DNA of 64,000 nucleotides from Athripsodes cinereus. Its lineage: Eukaryota; Arthropoda; Insecta; Trichoptera; Leptoceridae. The stretch covers positions 25,547,214-25,611,213 of the forward strand of contig OX388313.1 of assembly GCA_947579605.1 (NCBI GenBank). Direction: 5' to 3'. Below, piece after piece: positions 12,531 to 23,674 of the stretch (within the stretch, counting starts at the first letter, position 1; each line of letters opens with the position of its first letter). The translations under genes were made by a program, and so were the position numbers. The notes beneath the pieces were generated by a model. It saw only the letters and a program-made list of their open reading frames with translations, made no database searches and was not told the DNA's origin.

Positions 12531-12789
12531 TACTTATTAATCTACATGCAATATTGGATATTTTGTTAGAGATAATCAGCCGTATGCTGAGTAAGAGAAA
12601 TTGTCGTGGGTGTATGAGAAATTGTATGAATGTAGACGAGCGAAAGAAATATGTAATAATAGATCTAGGTATATGCCATTTTGTTCTCTCTGTTTACGTC
12701 ACTTGGGATACAGCATGTTTACCACTAGATTAGTTCATCATTTTATTGTTGGCTTAATTAAAATGTTGAATACATTAAGCGAATTCCTC

Positions 12790-13035
12790 TGATTCCGTGG
12801 AGCACTCGACAAATAATAAGTCTTTCACTCCTTTCCGTAGATTTCGAGTGTCCCGTAAAAGGCAATGTTCAAAAAAATGCGTCTTAAATTCAGCGGTGGG
12901 GTACGCTATCTATCCTGAATTTCATGTTTTTTTGTTGACACCGAGAGAACAGTTTGTATGTTTATTGAACGAAAACGGTCTACTGGTTTTCCCATTTGAG
13001 GTAGGTATATACCATGATGGTGTAGTAGTAATTTC
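12790..13035 (+). mobile_element. SINE B copy, diverged
   Basis: It runs from CCGTGGAGCACTCG to 'ACCATGATGGTGTAGTAG' and matches the 8.4 kb and 62.6 kb copies throughout with many substitutions. The frame at 12797-13060 lies inside it and is not a gene. Confidence 0.7.
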
Positions 13036-13127
13036 CTTAATTTTTACTGTCATCTTCTAACTAGTGTAGCGAAAATTATTATATTATGCTCATTTTTGCT
13101 CATTTAGTAAACATAGGCATATGTAGG

Positions 13128-13569
13128 TATCTATCTATCTATTTATCTATACCCTCACGTCGTGTCCCAAGTGGGCTAGGCAGAGAGAACGGAAAGCCAA
13201 ACAGATCTATCTTTACACACTTCCTTCGTTTTCTCCACATTCATACAGTTTCTCATACACGTACGTCGGTTCCTCTTACTCAACACGCGGCCGTCCTTGA
13301 GAATTTGATCCACGTGATCAAGCCACGTGGTTCTCGGACGCCCGCGCTTTCTTACACCCTTTCTTTTAGACAAGTATATCCTCTTTGTCATTCTTACGTC
13401 GTTCATTCGTTCAACAAGGCCAAACCACCGTAGTTTACTCACGTGCATTCTGTCCACAACACTCATCTTGCATCCGCTCATTCTTTTAATATCATAATTC
13501 TTCACTCTATCACGCATCGTTTTACCTAGTATTCATAAGTGACGGTACCTTCTGGTACCGTCACTTATG
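13128..13569 (-). pseudogene. RTE LINE, 5'-truncated, with terminal hairpin
   Basis: The minus-strand frame 13517-13176 (113 codons) matches residues in the second half of the RTE protein at 27699-28652, including KLRWFG, RKRGRPRTTWLDHVDQILKD and KRNRR. It contains no reverse transcriptase core. The 3' end (toward lower coordinates) carries a TCTA-type microsatellite tail at 13128-13152. The upstream end carries a 16-bp perfect inverted repeat with a 4-base loop (13534-13569) derived from the element's own sequence, which suggests a 5'-inverted insertion. Confidence 0.8.
13534..13569. repeat. Perfect 16-bp hairpin at LINE 5' end
   Basis: Arms CATAAGTGACGGTACC (13534-13549) and its exact complement (13554-13569) are separated by TTCT. 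The sequence corresponds to the RTE segment around 28180-28197 ('TCTGGTACCGTCACTTACG'). Confidence 0.9.
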
Positions 13570-14054
13570 TAAAATATGTAGGTTTGTTTATTTCAAAACT
13601 GAGATATGTATATCACATAATATAAAAATGCAAAACTAATACGGATGCAAGTTTATAATGAACATTTTCTTATATCAGTCAGAAATACTTTGTATGTTTT
13701 ATTTTTTAAGTACTATGCACCTAAAACCACAATCCTCATGTTTTGGATAAGGTTCCAAGACTTACATACACTTGCGCAAAATAATGGCGCGTATTTTAAA
13801 TGACGAAAACGTACAAGATTTTTCATTATATTTATAAATCAAATTTCTTAGTTTTATAATAATAAAAATGTCTAGATATCCACAAGATATCATTAGATAT
13901 ATGTAAATATATTTTTACAAACAAATGTTGTCAATAAATGCCTCTTTATGAAAAGATATTCGACAAAATAGGCTAACACATCTATGTTTGTGGATAGCAG
14001 CAGTGGCACGGACAATAGCGCCCAAACATAGATGTGGCTCGCACTGAAAAAGTT

Positions 14055-14210
14055 AAAGATATATCTGGGTTTTTGTTTTAAACCCAAATACAACCTTATA
14101 GACCTTTCACACTAACCTAAAAGCTTGTGTCGTGAAAGGGGAGTTTGCCGGCACCTGGGATCGAACCCCGGACCTGTGTATTAAACGTGTAAGTTGCCAT
14201 CTCCGTGCCA
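14055..14210 (-). mobile_element. tRNA-derived SINE C, minus copy
   Basis: It shows the reverse complement of the SINE C layout: 'AACCCAAATACAACCTTATA', CTTGTGTCGTGAAAGGGG, 'GCCGGCACCTGGGATCGAAC'. The B-box reads on the minus strand. The tRNA-like head is diverged toward 14210. Confidence 0.7.
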
Positions 14211-14224
14211 ATAATAAAATAAAA

Positions 14225-14345
14225 CATTCAGAATGGGGGCATGTCTCATCTTTGATTTATAGATGTTGATTCTCTTATACGTAGCATTTTACGAACACCT
14301 GCCATTACAGAACACTCGAAAACTTACAGAAAGAGTAGGAGACCT
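14225..14345 (-). repeat. SINE B partial copy
   Basis: Minus-strand SINE B blocks are visible: 'ACGAACACCTGCC' and 'AGAACACTCGAAAACTTAC', followed by GTAGGAGACC. Both ends are missing. Confidence 0.6.
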
Positions 14346-15473
14346 AGAATTATAGCAAATTATATGCAGAATTATTATCAACATACGGACGCTAATTATC
14401 AAACAGTAATTGTTAAATTTAACTTTATATATTTGGTGAATATTGTATAATTATTATTGAATAATAATTACCGACTTCTTCATTATTTTGCACTTCTATT
14501 AGCAAATCCAATAAATGTATTAATAAATATAATTTAAATTAGCTGCTTCTGACATCTTTAGTATGAATTGTTTGTCGTAATTGAATAAATTCAACACAAA
14601 AGACTACTTAAACATTACATCCTTGTTCTAATTGATATTATTTTCTCATTATTGAAGCTTTTTTATAGACAAAGTATTATAGAGTCTTCCTTGTGATTCA
14701 CACCTACACAGAATTTTCAGTGTTTTGTTTTATTAATTCAAAAAACAACTCTGATTTTAATTTAACTACATTTATTTAATTATTTAACCAATACTCGGCA
14801 TTTGCCTTTTAGAATACATATAATTATTTTAAAACATTACAAAATCTTTAAACATAAAAAATAAGAAAATAATCAAATACCCATGCCCCTCATTTGTCAA
14901 AATATATATTAATTTTGTTAATTTCTGCCACTATATAAACTATCTAACGGTGCAACAATCTGTCTATCTATAACTACCAGTAAGAATCGTATAAATTTTA
15001 CATTACATTTTAACTTATAATAATGGATATGTAGATAACTGGCCGAATTGGCCGTAAATTAATTTCATTTAACTGTTTACTTCAAGAGAATCAAAAAATG
15101 TCTGGAATATATAGCAACTGTTCTTTATTATGCAGTTATTCCAATCCACTGCTGAACAAAGCCCTAACCATATTTTTCTAGGCATCCCTGTCCTGGATTT
15201 TTAACAACCAGTCACAAGCGATTCTTCTAATATCGTCAGACCATCATATAGGAGGTCTTCGTTTACTTTTTTTTCTTCTCGAGGTCTCCATTTCATTACA
15301 TTTTTTTTTCAACTCGTGATGATCACTTTTTTAGTCAATTTCTGTACGATGTTGGTACCTCCCGATCTTCTATGTATCTCAGTATTTCCTACCTGAATAG
15401 TTATTCAGACAAATGAAATTGTATACTTTTTATATTCCCTGTCGAATAGATTATCAGGAAGGTATTTGTATAC
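14346..15473. other. AT-rich stretch with an RTE-like LINE remnant
   Basis: Bases 14346-15060 show nothing recognisable. Bases about 15125-15290 on the minus strand read in pieces as RRPPIWWSDDIRRIA and then VRALFSSGLE, matching the 'RWSDDIRR..' C-terminal block of a second RTE-type LINE. It is a dead fragment. Confidence 0.5.
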
Positions 15474-15481
15474 CCAAGCAT
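15474..15481 (+). repeat. Target site duplication, left (CCAAGCAT)
   Basis: This octamer immediately precedes the left terminal repeat of transposon copy 1 and is repeated exactly at 21159-21166 after the right terminus of copy 2. Eight bases is the duplication length of hAT elements. It is absent at the internal junction (18320). Confidence 0.95.
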
Positions 15482-15589
15482 TAGGGTGTCCCAAAAAAAT
15501 TAAAGTGATATTTTTTTAATGCATACCCTCGTATTTTGTTTGAATGGTCTCAAAACATTTAAAAATAAAGTTTTGCGTACTTAGGATCA

Positions 15590-15609
15590 CGATAACCCGT
15601 GCCGACTTG
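15590..15609 (+). repeat. Subterminal inverted repeat, left (20 bp)
   Basis: CGATAACCCGTGCCGACTTG is 108 bp in from the left end and occurs inverted and exact at 18180-18199, about 120 bp in from the right end. In copy 2 the pair is at 18429-18448 and 21019-21038. By analogy with hAT elements it is a candidate transposase binding site. Confidence 0.8.
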
Positions 15610-15719
15610 CAGCGAAACGTGTCTGTGCTTGCACAGTACGGCGCGACGGAAATCTCGTTCATTGCTTGCTTGTTACTTGTTTGTTTTATTAGTCAACGCA
15701 TTACTTTTGAGTAGTCAAC

Positions 15720-18057
15720 ATGTCAGTGGAGTTAAGAAGTTCTAAAAAGGAGATTTTTTTAATAGGAGACGTAAAACATCAAATCACCGGTTCGAAACTT
15801 CCCTCTAATGGACAAGTACTGGGAGTTTTGTTCTATAATATTCGTGAAGTGAATTTAAGTGTCAATGAAAGTGCAAATCTAACTATTCGTGAGTGTATTA
15901 TTTACTGGGAAAAGGCACGTATACCGACTAAATCATTACCTAACTGTGTTAAGAAACTAATTTCGTTATACCAAGTTTGGAGAGATTTGCAAAAAAATGC
16001 GAAAAAAACACAAGAAGTGTTTGAACAACGTCGACAAGAGTTTCTTTCCAACTTAGACAATTTGTTTGACATTGCTCATGCCGATGCGCTTCAGCTAATA
16101 AAAATAAATGAAGATAGGATCTTTTTGGAGCACCAAAGAAAACCAGGTCGGCCTGGTCACTTAGCCGGAGTGGACAAAAAACTTACAGAAAAAGAAGAAA
16201 AGGCGCGCCTTAGAAACATTGAGGAGGAAAAGCGACGTGCTAAATATTTTTCATCGTTAGCTCCATCGACATCATCTTATGAACCACCACAAGAAAACTC
16301 ATCTTCTGATTCTGAAATAATAGACTTAAAAGAAAATAGACCCAGCCTAAGTGGTGCTTCCTCTCAGCCCGATAAAACTTGTATGCCGAAAAATTTTATA
16401 ACTCCGAAGTTGGTTGCCGCATTAGATAGATGTCAGTTAAGTGTGAGAGATTCTGTTTTTATAATAGAAGCTACTATTGAGGCATTAGGGCATAACACGG
16501 ATGATTTTTCTATAAGCAAGTCCTCGATCCATAGAATTCGTACAGAAATGCGCAGAGAGCGGGCTGAAGCTATAAAAGTTAATTTTCAAAACAATATCCC
16601 GGATACGGTAACTGTCCACTGGGATGGAAAACTATTGTCGGCTCTAGATTCACGTAAATCTAAAGAAGAACGCCTCCCGATAGTTATTTCTTATGATAAT
16701 AATGAACAACTTATCGCTGTGCCAAAATTGGACAGCTCATCAGGAAGCGAACAGGCACAGGCAGTTTGGAATGCCATTATCAACTGGAATCTTGAGGACA
16801 GAGTGCAGATTCTCTGTTGTGATACTACTGCTTCAAATACAGGTCGTATTAATGGTGCATGTGTGCTTCTCGAACAAAAACTGGATAGAGAAATGCTTAT
16901 TTTTGCTTGCCGTCATCACATCTACGAACTAGTATTAAAAAGTGTGTTTGAAGCGAAAATCAGCCAAGTAACTACAAGCCCAGACATTCCATTGTTTAAA
17001 AATTTTCGAGAAAACTGGAAAAATGTCGATGCCGATAAAATACAAATTTGTACAGAAAAGCTATCCTGTTTAAATGTTTCAGAAATTGATAAACTGCTAG
17101 AATTCTACCGATTTGAATTAACTAAAGAAATAGCTAGAGATGACTATCGTGAATTAATTGAGCTTTCAATAATATTTCTTGGTGGAGATACAGAGAAGAA
17201 ATTTAAGATTCGGCCTCCAGGTGCTATGCACCAAGCTCGGTGGATGGCGAGAGCCATTTATTCGTTAAAAATATCATTACTAAGCTCCCAATTCAGAATT
17301 TCAAACAAGGATAAGGCAGCTCTATTGGATGTCTGTCTGTTTATCGTGACATCCTACGTCAAATTCTGGCTCCAATGCATTTTAGCAGTAAAAGCACCTT
17401 ATCAGGACTTATGCTTTTTAAAGTCCATGAAAGCTTACGAAACAGTAGATAAAAGCATTTCCAAAGCAGCTTTACAGAAGTTTTGCCAGCATTTATGGTA
17501 TTTGACAGATGAAGTGTCTATTTTGTCTTTATTTGACGATGATGTCGATCAAGAAACTAAAGAAAAAATGGTTGCCAACTTAGCTACAGAAAACCCATCA
17601 GCCCATGATAAACATTACATTGCATCCAAAGAAGAACTTTGTGGCCCACTTTTTGGTATGTCTTTTATGTTAATTATGCTTCGATTTTCTTCTATAGTTT
17701 ACCATACGATTGATAACCGTTCCTTTTGTTTTAATTTCAGAGAAAAACATCGATGACTTCGTCTCTGTCAAAAGCAAGTTCCTATTTAATCGACTCAAAA
17801 TTGATGACAGTTTTCTGAAGAAGAGCCCTTCTTTATGGTCAAATGATGATTCGTTCCAACAAGCTAAAAGGAAGCTATTGACACTGAGAGCAGTTAATGA
17901 TACGGCAGAAAGAGCGGTTAAATTAATGCAAGACTTTCATGGTATAATCACTGTTGAAGAGGAGCAAAAGCAATTTTTATTACGTTGCGTACAAGAACAT
18001 AGAAACGTATATCCTGATTGTAAAAAGCAAACGTTAAAAAAGAAATTTAATGATTAA
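15720..18057 (+). CDS. hAT-like transposase, copy 1 (two exons, 750 residues)
   Basis: Exon 1 is 15720-17655 and exon 2 is 17741-18057. The 85-nt intron (17656-17740) has GTATGT and a T-rich TTTCAG end, and splicing joins ..CGPLF to EKNIDDF in frame. Without splicing, translation reads through the intron and stops at 17754-17756 after 678 residues. RNase H-like motifs in order: D302 (HWDGK), D368 (CCDTTASNTG), C397-H400 (CRHH, like hAT C/DxxH), R507-W508 (ARWM, like hAT RW), and candidate acid E598 (YLTDEVSILSLF). Residues 139-150 are basic with GRPG, 155-178 are charged and probably coiled, and 181-215 are serine-rich. No BED zinc finger is visible. The product should cut and rejoin the element's own ends in the nucleus. 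It belongs to an invertebrate protein group with the DTTASNTG motif; exact clade is not certain. A poly(A) signal AATAAA is at 18081. Confidence 0.88.
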
Positions 18058-18080
18058 TTTGTCTTTTACTATAAATACAT

Positions 18081-18086
18081 AATAAA
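18081..18086 (+). terminator. Polyadenylation signal of transposase gene, copy 1
   Basis: AATAAA lies 24 bases after the stop codon inside the transposon. The same hexamer is at 20920-20925 in copy 2. Confidence 0.55.
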
Positions 18087-18319
18087 TATCATAAATGTGT
18101 TTTATTTACTGAATATAAATAATGAACTCTACAATGTCCCTATAGCTCCATACTAACTTTTCAACTAAAACTTTGACGTCAAGTCGGCACGGGTTATCGT
18201 TATCCGATCTCAATAATATTTAATATTTAAGTTTTCGGAGTCAAATGAAAAAAAATTAGAGGGTATGCGTTTTGAAATTCGAAAAAAAATAATTTACCCT
18301 TATAGCCTGGGACACCCTA

Positions 18320-18320
18320 A
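18320..18320. other. One-base junction between the two transposon copies
   Basis: The right terminus of copy 1 (..ACACCCTA) and the left terminus of copy 2 (TAGGGTGT..) are separated by a single A. No target duplication is present here, which differs from two independent insertions. Confidence 0.9.
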
Positions 18321-21158
18321 TAGGGTGTCCCAAAAAAATTAAAGTGATATTTTTTTAATGCATACCCTCGTATTTTGTTTGAATGGTCTCAAAACATTTA
18401 AAAATAAAGTTTTGCGTACTTAGGATCACGATAACCCGTGCCGACTTGCAGCGAAACGTGTCTGTGCTTGCACAGTACGGCGCGACGGAAATCTCGTTCA
18501 TTGCTTGCTTGTTACTTGTTTGTTTTATTAGTCAACGCATTACTTTTGAGTAGTCAACATGTCAGTGGAGTTAAGAAGTTCTAAAAAGGAGATTTTTTTA
18601 ATAGGAGACGTAAAACATCAAATCACCGGTTCGAAACTTCCCTCTAATGGACAAGTACTGGGAGTTTTGTTCTATAATATTCGTGAAGTGAATTTAAGTG
18701 TCAATGAAAGTGCAAATCTAACTATTCGTGAGTGTATTATTTACTGGGAAAAGGCACGTATACCGACTAAATCATTACCTAACTGTGTTAAGAAACTAAT
18801 TTCGTTATACCAAGTTTGGAGAGATTTGCAAAAAAATGCGAAAAAAACACAAGAAGTGTTTGAACAACGTCGACAAGAGTTTCTTTCCAACTTAGACAAT
18901 TTGTTTGACATTGCTCATGCCGATGCGCTTCAGCTAATAAAAATAAATGAAGATAGGATCTTTTTGGAGCACCAAAGAAAACCAGGTCGGCCTGGTCACT
19001 TAGCCGGAGTGGACAAAAAACTTACAGAAAAAGAAGAAAAGGCGCGCCTTAGAAACATTGAGGAGGAAAAGCGACGTGCTAAATATTTTTCATCGTTAGC
19101 TCCATCGACATCATCTTATGAACCACCACAAGAAAACTCATCTTCTGATTCTGAAATAATAGACTTAAAAGAAAATAGACCCAGCCTAAGTGGTGCTTCC
19201 TCTCAGCCCGATAAAACTTGTATGCCGAAAAATTTTATAACTCCGAAGTTGGTTGCCGCATTAGATAGATGTCAGTTAAGTGTGAGAGATTCTGTTTTTA
19301 TAATAGAAGCTACTATTGAGGCATTAGGGCATAACACGGATGATTTTTCTATAAGCAAGTCCTCGATCCATAGAATTCGTACAGAAATGCGCAGAGAGCG
19401 GGCTGAAGCTATAAAAGTTAATTTTCAAAACAATATCCCGGATACGGTAACTGTCCACTGGGATGGAAAACTATTGTCGGCTCTAGATTCACGTAAATCT
19501 AAAGAAGAACGCCTCCCGATAGTTATTTCTTATGATAATAATGAACAACTTATCGCTGTGCCAAAATTGGACAGCTCATCAGGAAGCGAACAGGCACAGG
19601 CAGTTTGGAATGCCATTATCAACTGGAATCTTGAGGACAGAGTGCAGATTCTCTGTTGTGATACTACTGCTTCAAATACAGGTCGTATTAATGGTGCATG
19701 TGTGCTTCTCGAACAAAAACTGGATAGAGAAATGCTTATTTTTGCTTGCCGTCATCACATCTACGAACTAGTATTAAAAAGTGTGTTTGAAGCGAAAATC
19801 AGCCAAGTAACTACAAGCCCAGACATTCCATTGTTTAAAAATTTTCGAGAAAACTGGAAAAATGTCGATGCCGATAAAATACAAATTTGTACAGAAAAGC
19901 TATCCTGTTTAAATGTTTCAGAAATTGATAAACTGCTAGAATTCTACCGATTTGAATTAACTAAAGAAATAGCTAGAGATGACTATCGTGAATTAATTGA
20001 GCTTTCAATAATATTTCTTGGTGGAGATACAGAGAAGAAATTTAAGATTCGGCCTCCAGGTGCTATGCACCAAGCTCGGTGGATGGCGAGAGCCATTTAT
20101 TCGTTAAAAATATCATTACTAAGCTCCCAATTCAGAATTTCAAACAAGGATAAGGCAGCTCTATTGGATGTCTGTCTGTTTATCGTGACATCCTACGTCA
20201 AATTCTGGCTCCAATGCATTTTAGCAGTAAAAGCACCTTATCAGGACTTATGCTTTTTAAAGTCCATGAAAGCTTACGAAACAGTAGATAAAAGCATTTC
20301 CAAAGCAGCTTTACAGAAGTTTTGCCAGCATTTATGGTATTTGACAGATGAAGTGTCTATTTTGTCTTTATTTGACGATGATGTCGATCAAGAAACTAAA
20401 GAAAAAATGGTTGCCAACTTAGCTACAGAAAACCCATCAGCCCATGATAAACATTACATTGCATCCAAAGAAGAACTTTGTGGCCCACTTTTTGGTATGT
20501 CTTTTATGTTAATTATGCTTCGATTTTCTTCTATAGTTTACCATACGATTGATAACCGTTCCTTTTGTTTTAATTTCAGAGAAAAACATCGATGACTTCG
20601 TCTCTGTCAAAAGCAAGTTCCTATTTAATCGACTCAAAATTGATGACAGTTTTCTGAAGAAGAGCCCTTCTTTATGGTCAAATGATGATTCGTTCCAACA
20701 AGCTAAAAGGAAGCTATTGACACTGAGAGCAGTTAATGATACGGCAGAAAGAGCGGTTAAATTAATGCAAGACTTTCATGGTATAATCACTGTTGAAGAG
20801 GAGCAAAAGCAATTTTTATTACGTTGCGTACAAGAACATAGAAACGTATATCCTGATTGTAAAAAGCAAACGTTAAAAAAGAAATTTAATGATTAATTTG
20901 TCTTTTACTATAAATACATAATAAATATCATAAATGTGTTTTATTTACTGAATATAAATAATGAACTCTACAATGTCCCTATAGCTCCATACTAACTTTT
21001 CAACTAAAACTTTGACGTCAAGTCGGCACGGGTTATCGTTATCCGATCTCAATAATATTTAATATTTAAGTTTTCGGAGTCAAATGAAAAAAAATTAGAG
21101 GGTATGCGTTTTGAAATTCGAAAAAAAATAATTTACCCTTATAGCCTGGGACACCCTA
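18321..21158 (+). mobile_element. hAT-like DNA transposon, copy 2 of the dimer
   Basis: It is 2838 bp with the same 12-bp terminal repeats, subterminal motifs (18360-18369, 18429-18448, 21019-21038, 21098-21107) and transposase gene as copy 1, shifted by exactly 2839 bases. The right end is followed by CCAAGCAT. Apparent identity implies a very recent event, gene conversion, or an assembly duplication. Confidence 0.93.
18559..20896 (+). CDS. hAT-like transposase, copy 2 (two exons, 750 residues)
   Basis: Exon 1 is 18559-20494, the intron 20495-20579 and exon 2 20580-20896. The translated exons are the same as in copy 1, including D302, D368, C397-H400, W508 and E598, so it should be equally active if expressed. 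It uses the same start, the ATG following GTAGTCAAC; both copies also keep the same ~240-base leader inside the element. Poly(A) signal AATAAA is at 20920. Because the two genes are in direct orientation, read-through transcription of copy 1 could also include copy 2. Confidence 0.88.
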
Positions 21159-21166
21159 CCAAGCAT
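21159..21166 (+). repeat. Target site duplication, right (CCAAGCAT)
   Basis: Exact match to 15474-15481, on the far side of the two-copy block. Confidence 0.95.
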
Positions 21167-21629
21167 GTGTGAATTTAGGTAACCTACAATTGATTTTGAT
21201 TAAGATCGACCTGTGATAAATAGCGATTAATTATTGTTATAAGTTGGTACATTATGTTTCCTTCGCGAATTGATGCCGATGGTGCGAATTGTGTGAGTGG
21301 AAGACCATCAGGCGTAGCGTAGGGGAAAGAGATGATCGCCCACATCATGGGTCGCTTGTCAGCCCACTCTCCAATCAACCAAGCAAGTAACTAATAACCC
21401 AACCTGCCTCATATAACAATAATAATAATATCCAATATGGTCTCAACACCACATTATCTCGATACTTACATACATACAATCCACATTATAGAAACTACAC
21501 ACAAATATTATAGTCCGATCGTAAAGATTGTATATTTATATTTCCGCTATGGACGTGGGTAATGTTTTGAGAATGTCCAATTATTATTATTCAAGAATTA
21601 TAATGTAGTTGACCAAAAAGCGTTTTTTC
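21167..21629. other. Non-coding stretch, nothing recognised
   Basis: A 64-codon minus frame (21184-21378) has somewhat higher GC than its surroundings but no domain I recognise. It may be part of an old repeat. Confidence 0.4.
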
Positions 21630-21805
21630 GTACACAAGGGTCCCGGTGGCTTGAATGTCTCTCTTTTACATTACACCACCAAATACACCCCTAAAAACAC
21701 TGTAAGGGGTAAGAAATAAACTTTTGTCGTAAAGTTGAAACAGTTCCGCAGCGGGTGGAATCAAACCCGGGATCTCTCGGTTAAAATTTCGAGAGTCAGC
21801 GACAT
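21630..21805 (-). mobile_element. tRNA-like SINE D, minus copy
   Basis: The minus strand contains GGGTTTGATTCCACCC, a good B-box match, preceded by a tRNA-like segment with 'CGAGAGATCCC'. The flanking body 'ACTGTAAGGGGTAAGAAA' is unlike SINE A, B or C. Only one copy was seen, so the boundaries are approximate. Confidence 0.5.
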
Positions 21806-23131
21806 TCTAATACACTTTGTATAAATAGCCCCATTAATCAGGAAGGTTCGTCTATATCTAATGCATTTTGTCGATTTTGTATTTATCCTCTGAATGAAGC
21901 AGGGTGTTAAGCTAGTATAATAATAAAGAGATATATCTATTTTATTATAGGTACATCATTAAATACAACTTAATGGCACATGTTTTTATTTTGTTATGTC
22001 AAATAATATTTTAATTGAAGGCTATTTTTGAATTTTATCTGTCTACCTATTACTTATACAAAATCCGGAATCTTTATGATTTACCTGCCTCGAATGACAA
22101 AGTTGATTTATTGATCTATTCTTTGTGACATTTCGCAAATATTTGATTAACACCAGATGCTTCAATTGGTTGAAAATATCAAAATAAGATGTTAAATCAT
22201 CTTTATGTTCTTTTTTCATCTTATTCCAAAGTTTTATTTTTGTATATTTTCCCCCTAAGACTTCTTACATTTCCAATCAATATTGATAGTCCGTCTATAA
22301 TTCAATAAGTAGAGTAGTAATCTTATATTCGAGAAATTGACATTTTTGTAATATTGGTATATTTATACAATGCTTTAAAAACACAACAGAAAATGAAATA
22401 TAATAATCGACTCATATAATATTAAACTACTGCGTATTTCTATAAAGTTTTTATTAGCAATTCAAAAATGCATCTATTCACGGGAAGTAACAGAACTTCG
22501 TATTCCTTCTTTGGACTGGTGGTTGGAGACCACCGCTTTAAATGCTTTTTAACACATCGTATGTAATTCTGGAAAAATATTCCACATTTTTGCACAAGCT
22601 TTCGAATGTCTTGTAGATGAAGATCTGATACATTTTTTAAGAATATTTGGGACATAAAGACTTAAGTGAATGAGTCAACTTTGTATTGAGAAGATTGATT
22701 ATAAGAATATCCACAGGAAGTGGGTAAATGTGATGAAAGCGAAGATTGCGTATAAGGATACAGTGAAAATTGCGTAAAAAATCTGTATGTCTCTAATAGA
22801 ATTGATATTTATATATAATATATATAATAAGAAAAACAATACACAAATTTTAATACAACGTAAAAAAATAATGATTGACAAGGCCGTATAATAAATAGTA
22901 CCTTATAGAAATATTAGCAGAGGATATAATGCCTATACTCTTAAGATCCTAATTTCAATATGCAAAACCTTCAAAAACCAACGTCCAACCACACTGTCCT
23001 TTACATACAAAAGAAAACCTTCTCAATAGGCTTATATCTCATAATAATGGCATATTACTTTGTACTGACGAACATTAAACTGTTTTCCTATATTTACGCC
23101 CACTAATAATATCATCTACTGCTCGTGTAGC
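21806..23131. other. AT-rich non-coding stretch, nothing recognised
   Basis: Minus frames of 71 and 60 codons near 22440 and 22699 have no motif and AT-driven composition. Confidence 0.45.
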
Positions 23132-23134
23132 TTA

Positions 23135-23671
23135 TGGGGTGTTCACATTTGACGAATATCGCCAGGCGAATTTCGATTGCATAAAAAACAAAAATCATCG
23201 GACACCCATTGATCGTCACATATATGTTCACATAGTCCACCGATATAGAAACGATCTGTCAGTTGCGCTTTGATTTTGATATTGTTTTCAAAATGGCGGA
23301 CTTCGAGATGGAGATGGCGAAGTGTTTATTTTTAGTCGAAAATGTTATGGTGGATGTTATATTATATATGGCGCCTTTAAATTAAGAAAACAAACGCCAC
23401 AAACCAACAACAAAGATAACAGCTGTCACGAAGTGGGAAACATTATAAAATTTATAGGTTATAAAGTTTTTATCATACATACGGACGCCGCGCTCGTCTA
23501 CTCATGCGCGAATCGCTCCACCAAATTAAAAGTTGAAAGGTGGTCAACTTGAGACGATATCGTTTTTACTAGTTTTTATCGTTTCAGACTAGCTGTCATT
23601 TTGTTCACACGGTTCAAATGGCTGACGATATTTTGGTTTTCTGGCGATATTCGCCAAATGAGAACACCACA
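23135..23671 (+). mobile_element. Harbinger-like MITE, copy 1 (537 bp)
   Basis: It starts TGGGGTGTTCAC and ends GAGAACACCACA, with the inverted relation continuing as CATTTG.CGAATATCGCC at both ends. TTA flanks it on both sides (23132-23134 and 23672-23674), the target duplication of PIF/Harbinger elements. It contains AAAATGGCGGAC followed by an open frame beginning MADFEMEMAKCLFLVENV, also seen in copy 2. It has no transposase of usual size. Confidence 0.75.
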
Positions 23672-23674
23672 TTA

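Larger units (their letters stand above)
15482..18319 (+). mobile_element. hAT-like DNA transposon, copy 1 of a head-to-tail dimer
   Basis: The element is 2838 bp and begins TAGGGTGTCCCA and ends with its exact complement TGGGACACCCTA (12-bp terminal inverted repeats). Subterminal inverted motifs follow: GCATACCCTC (15521-15530) against its complement at 18259-18268, and CGATAACCCGTGCCGACTTG (15590-15609) against its complement at 18180-18199. It carries one intact two-exon transposase gene. It is followed by a single A (18320) and then copy 2 in the same orientation. The two copies are the same length and I found no difference between them by eye. Confidence 0.93.

Noticed and set aside
16693..16932. 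79-codon overlapping ORF inside the transposase (and its twin at 19532)
   Set aside because: Out-of-frame shadow of exon 1 with no motif.
15474..21166. Two independent insertions of the hAT-like element side by side
   Set aside because: There is no 8-bp duplication at the junction, only one base, while the outer flanks match each other perfectly.
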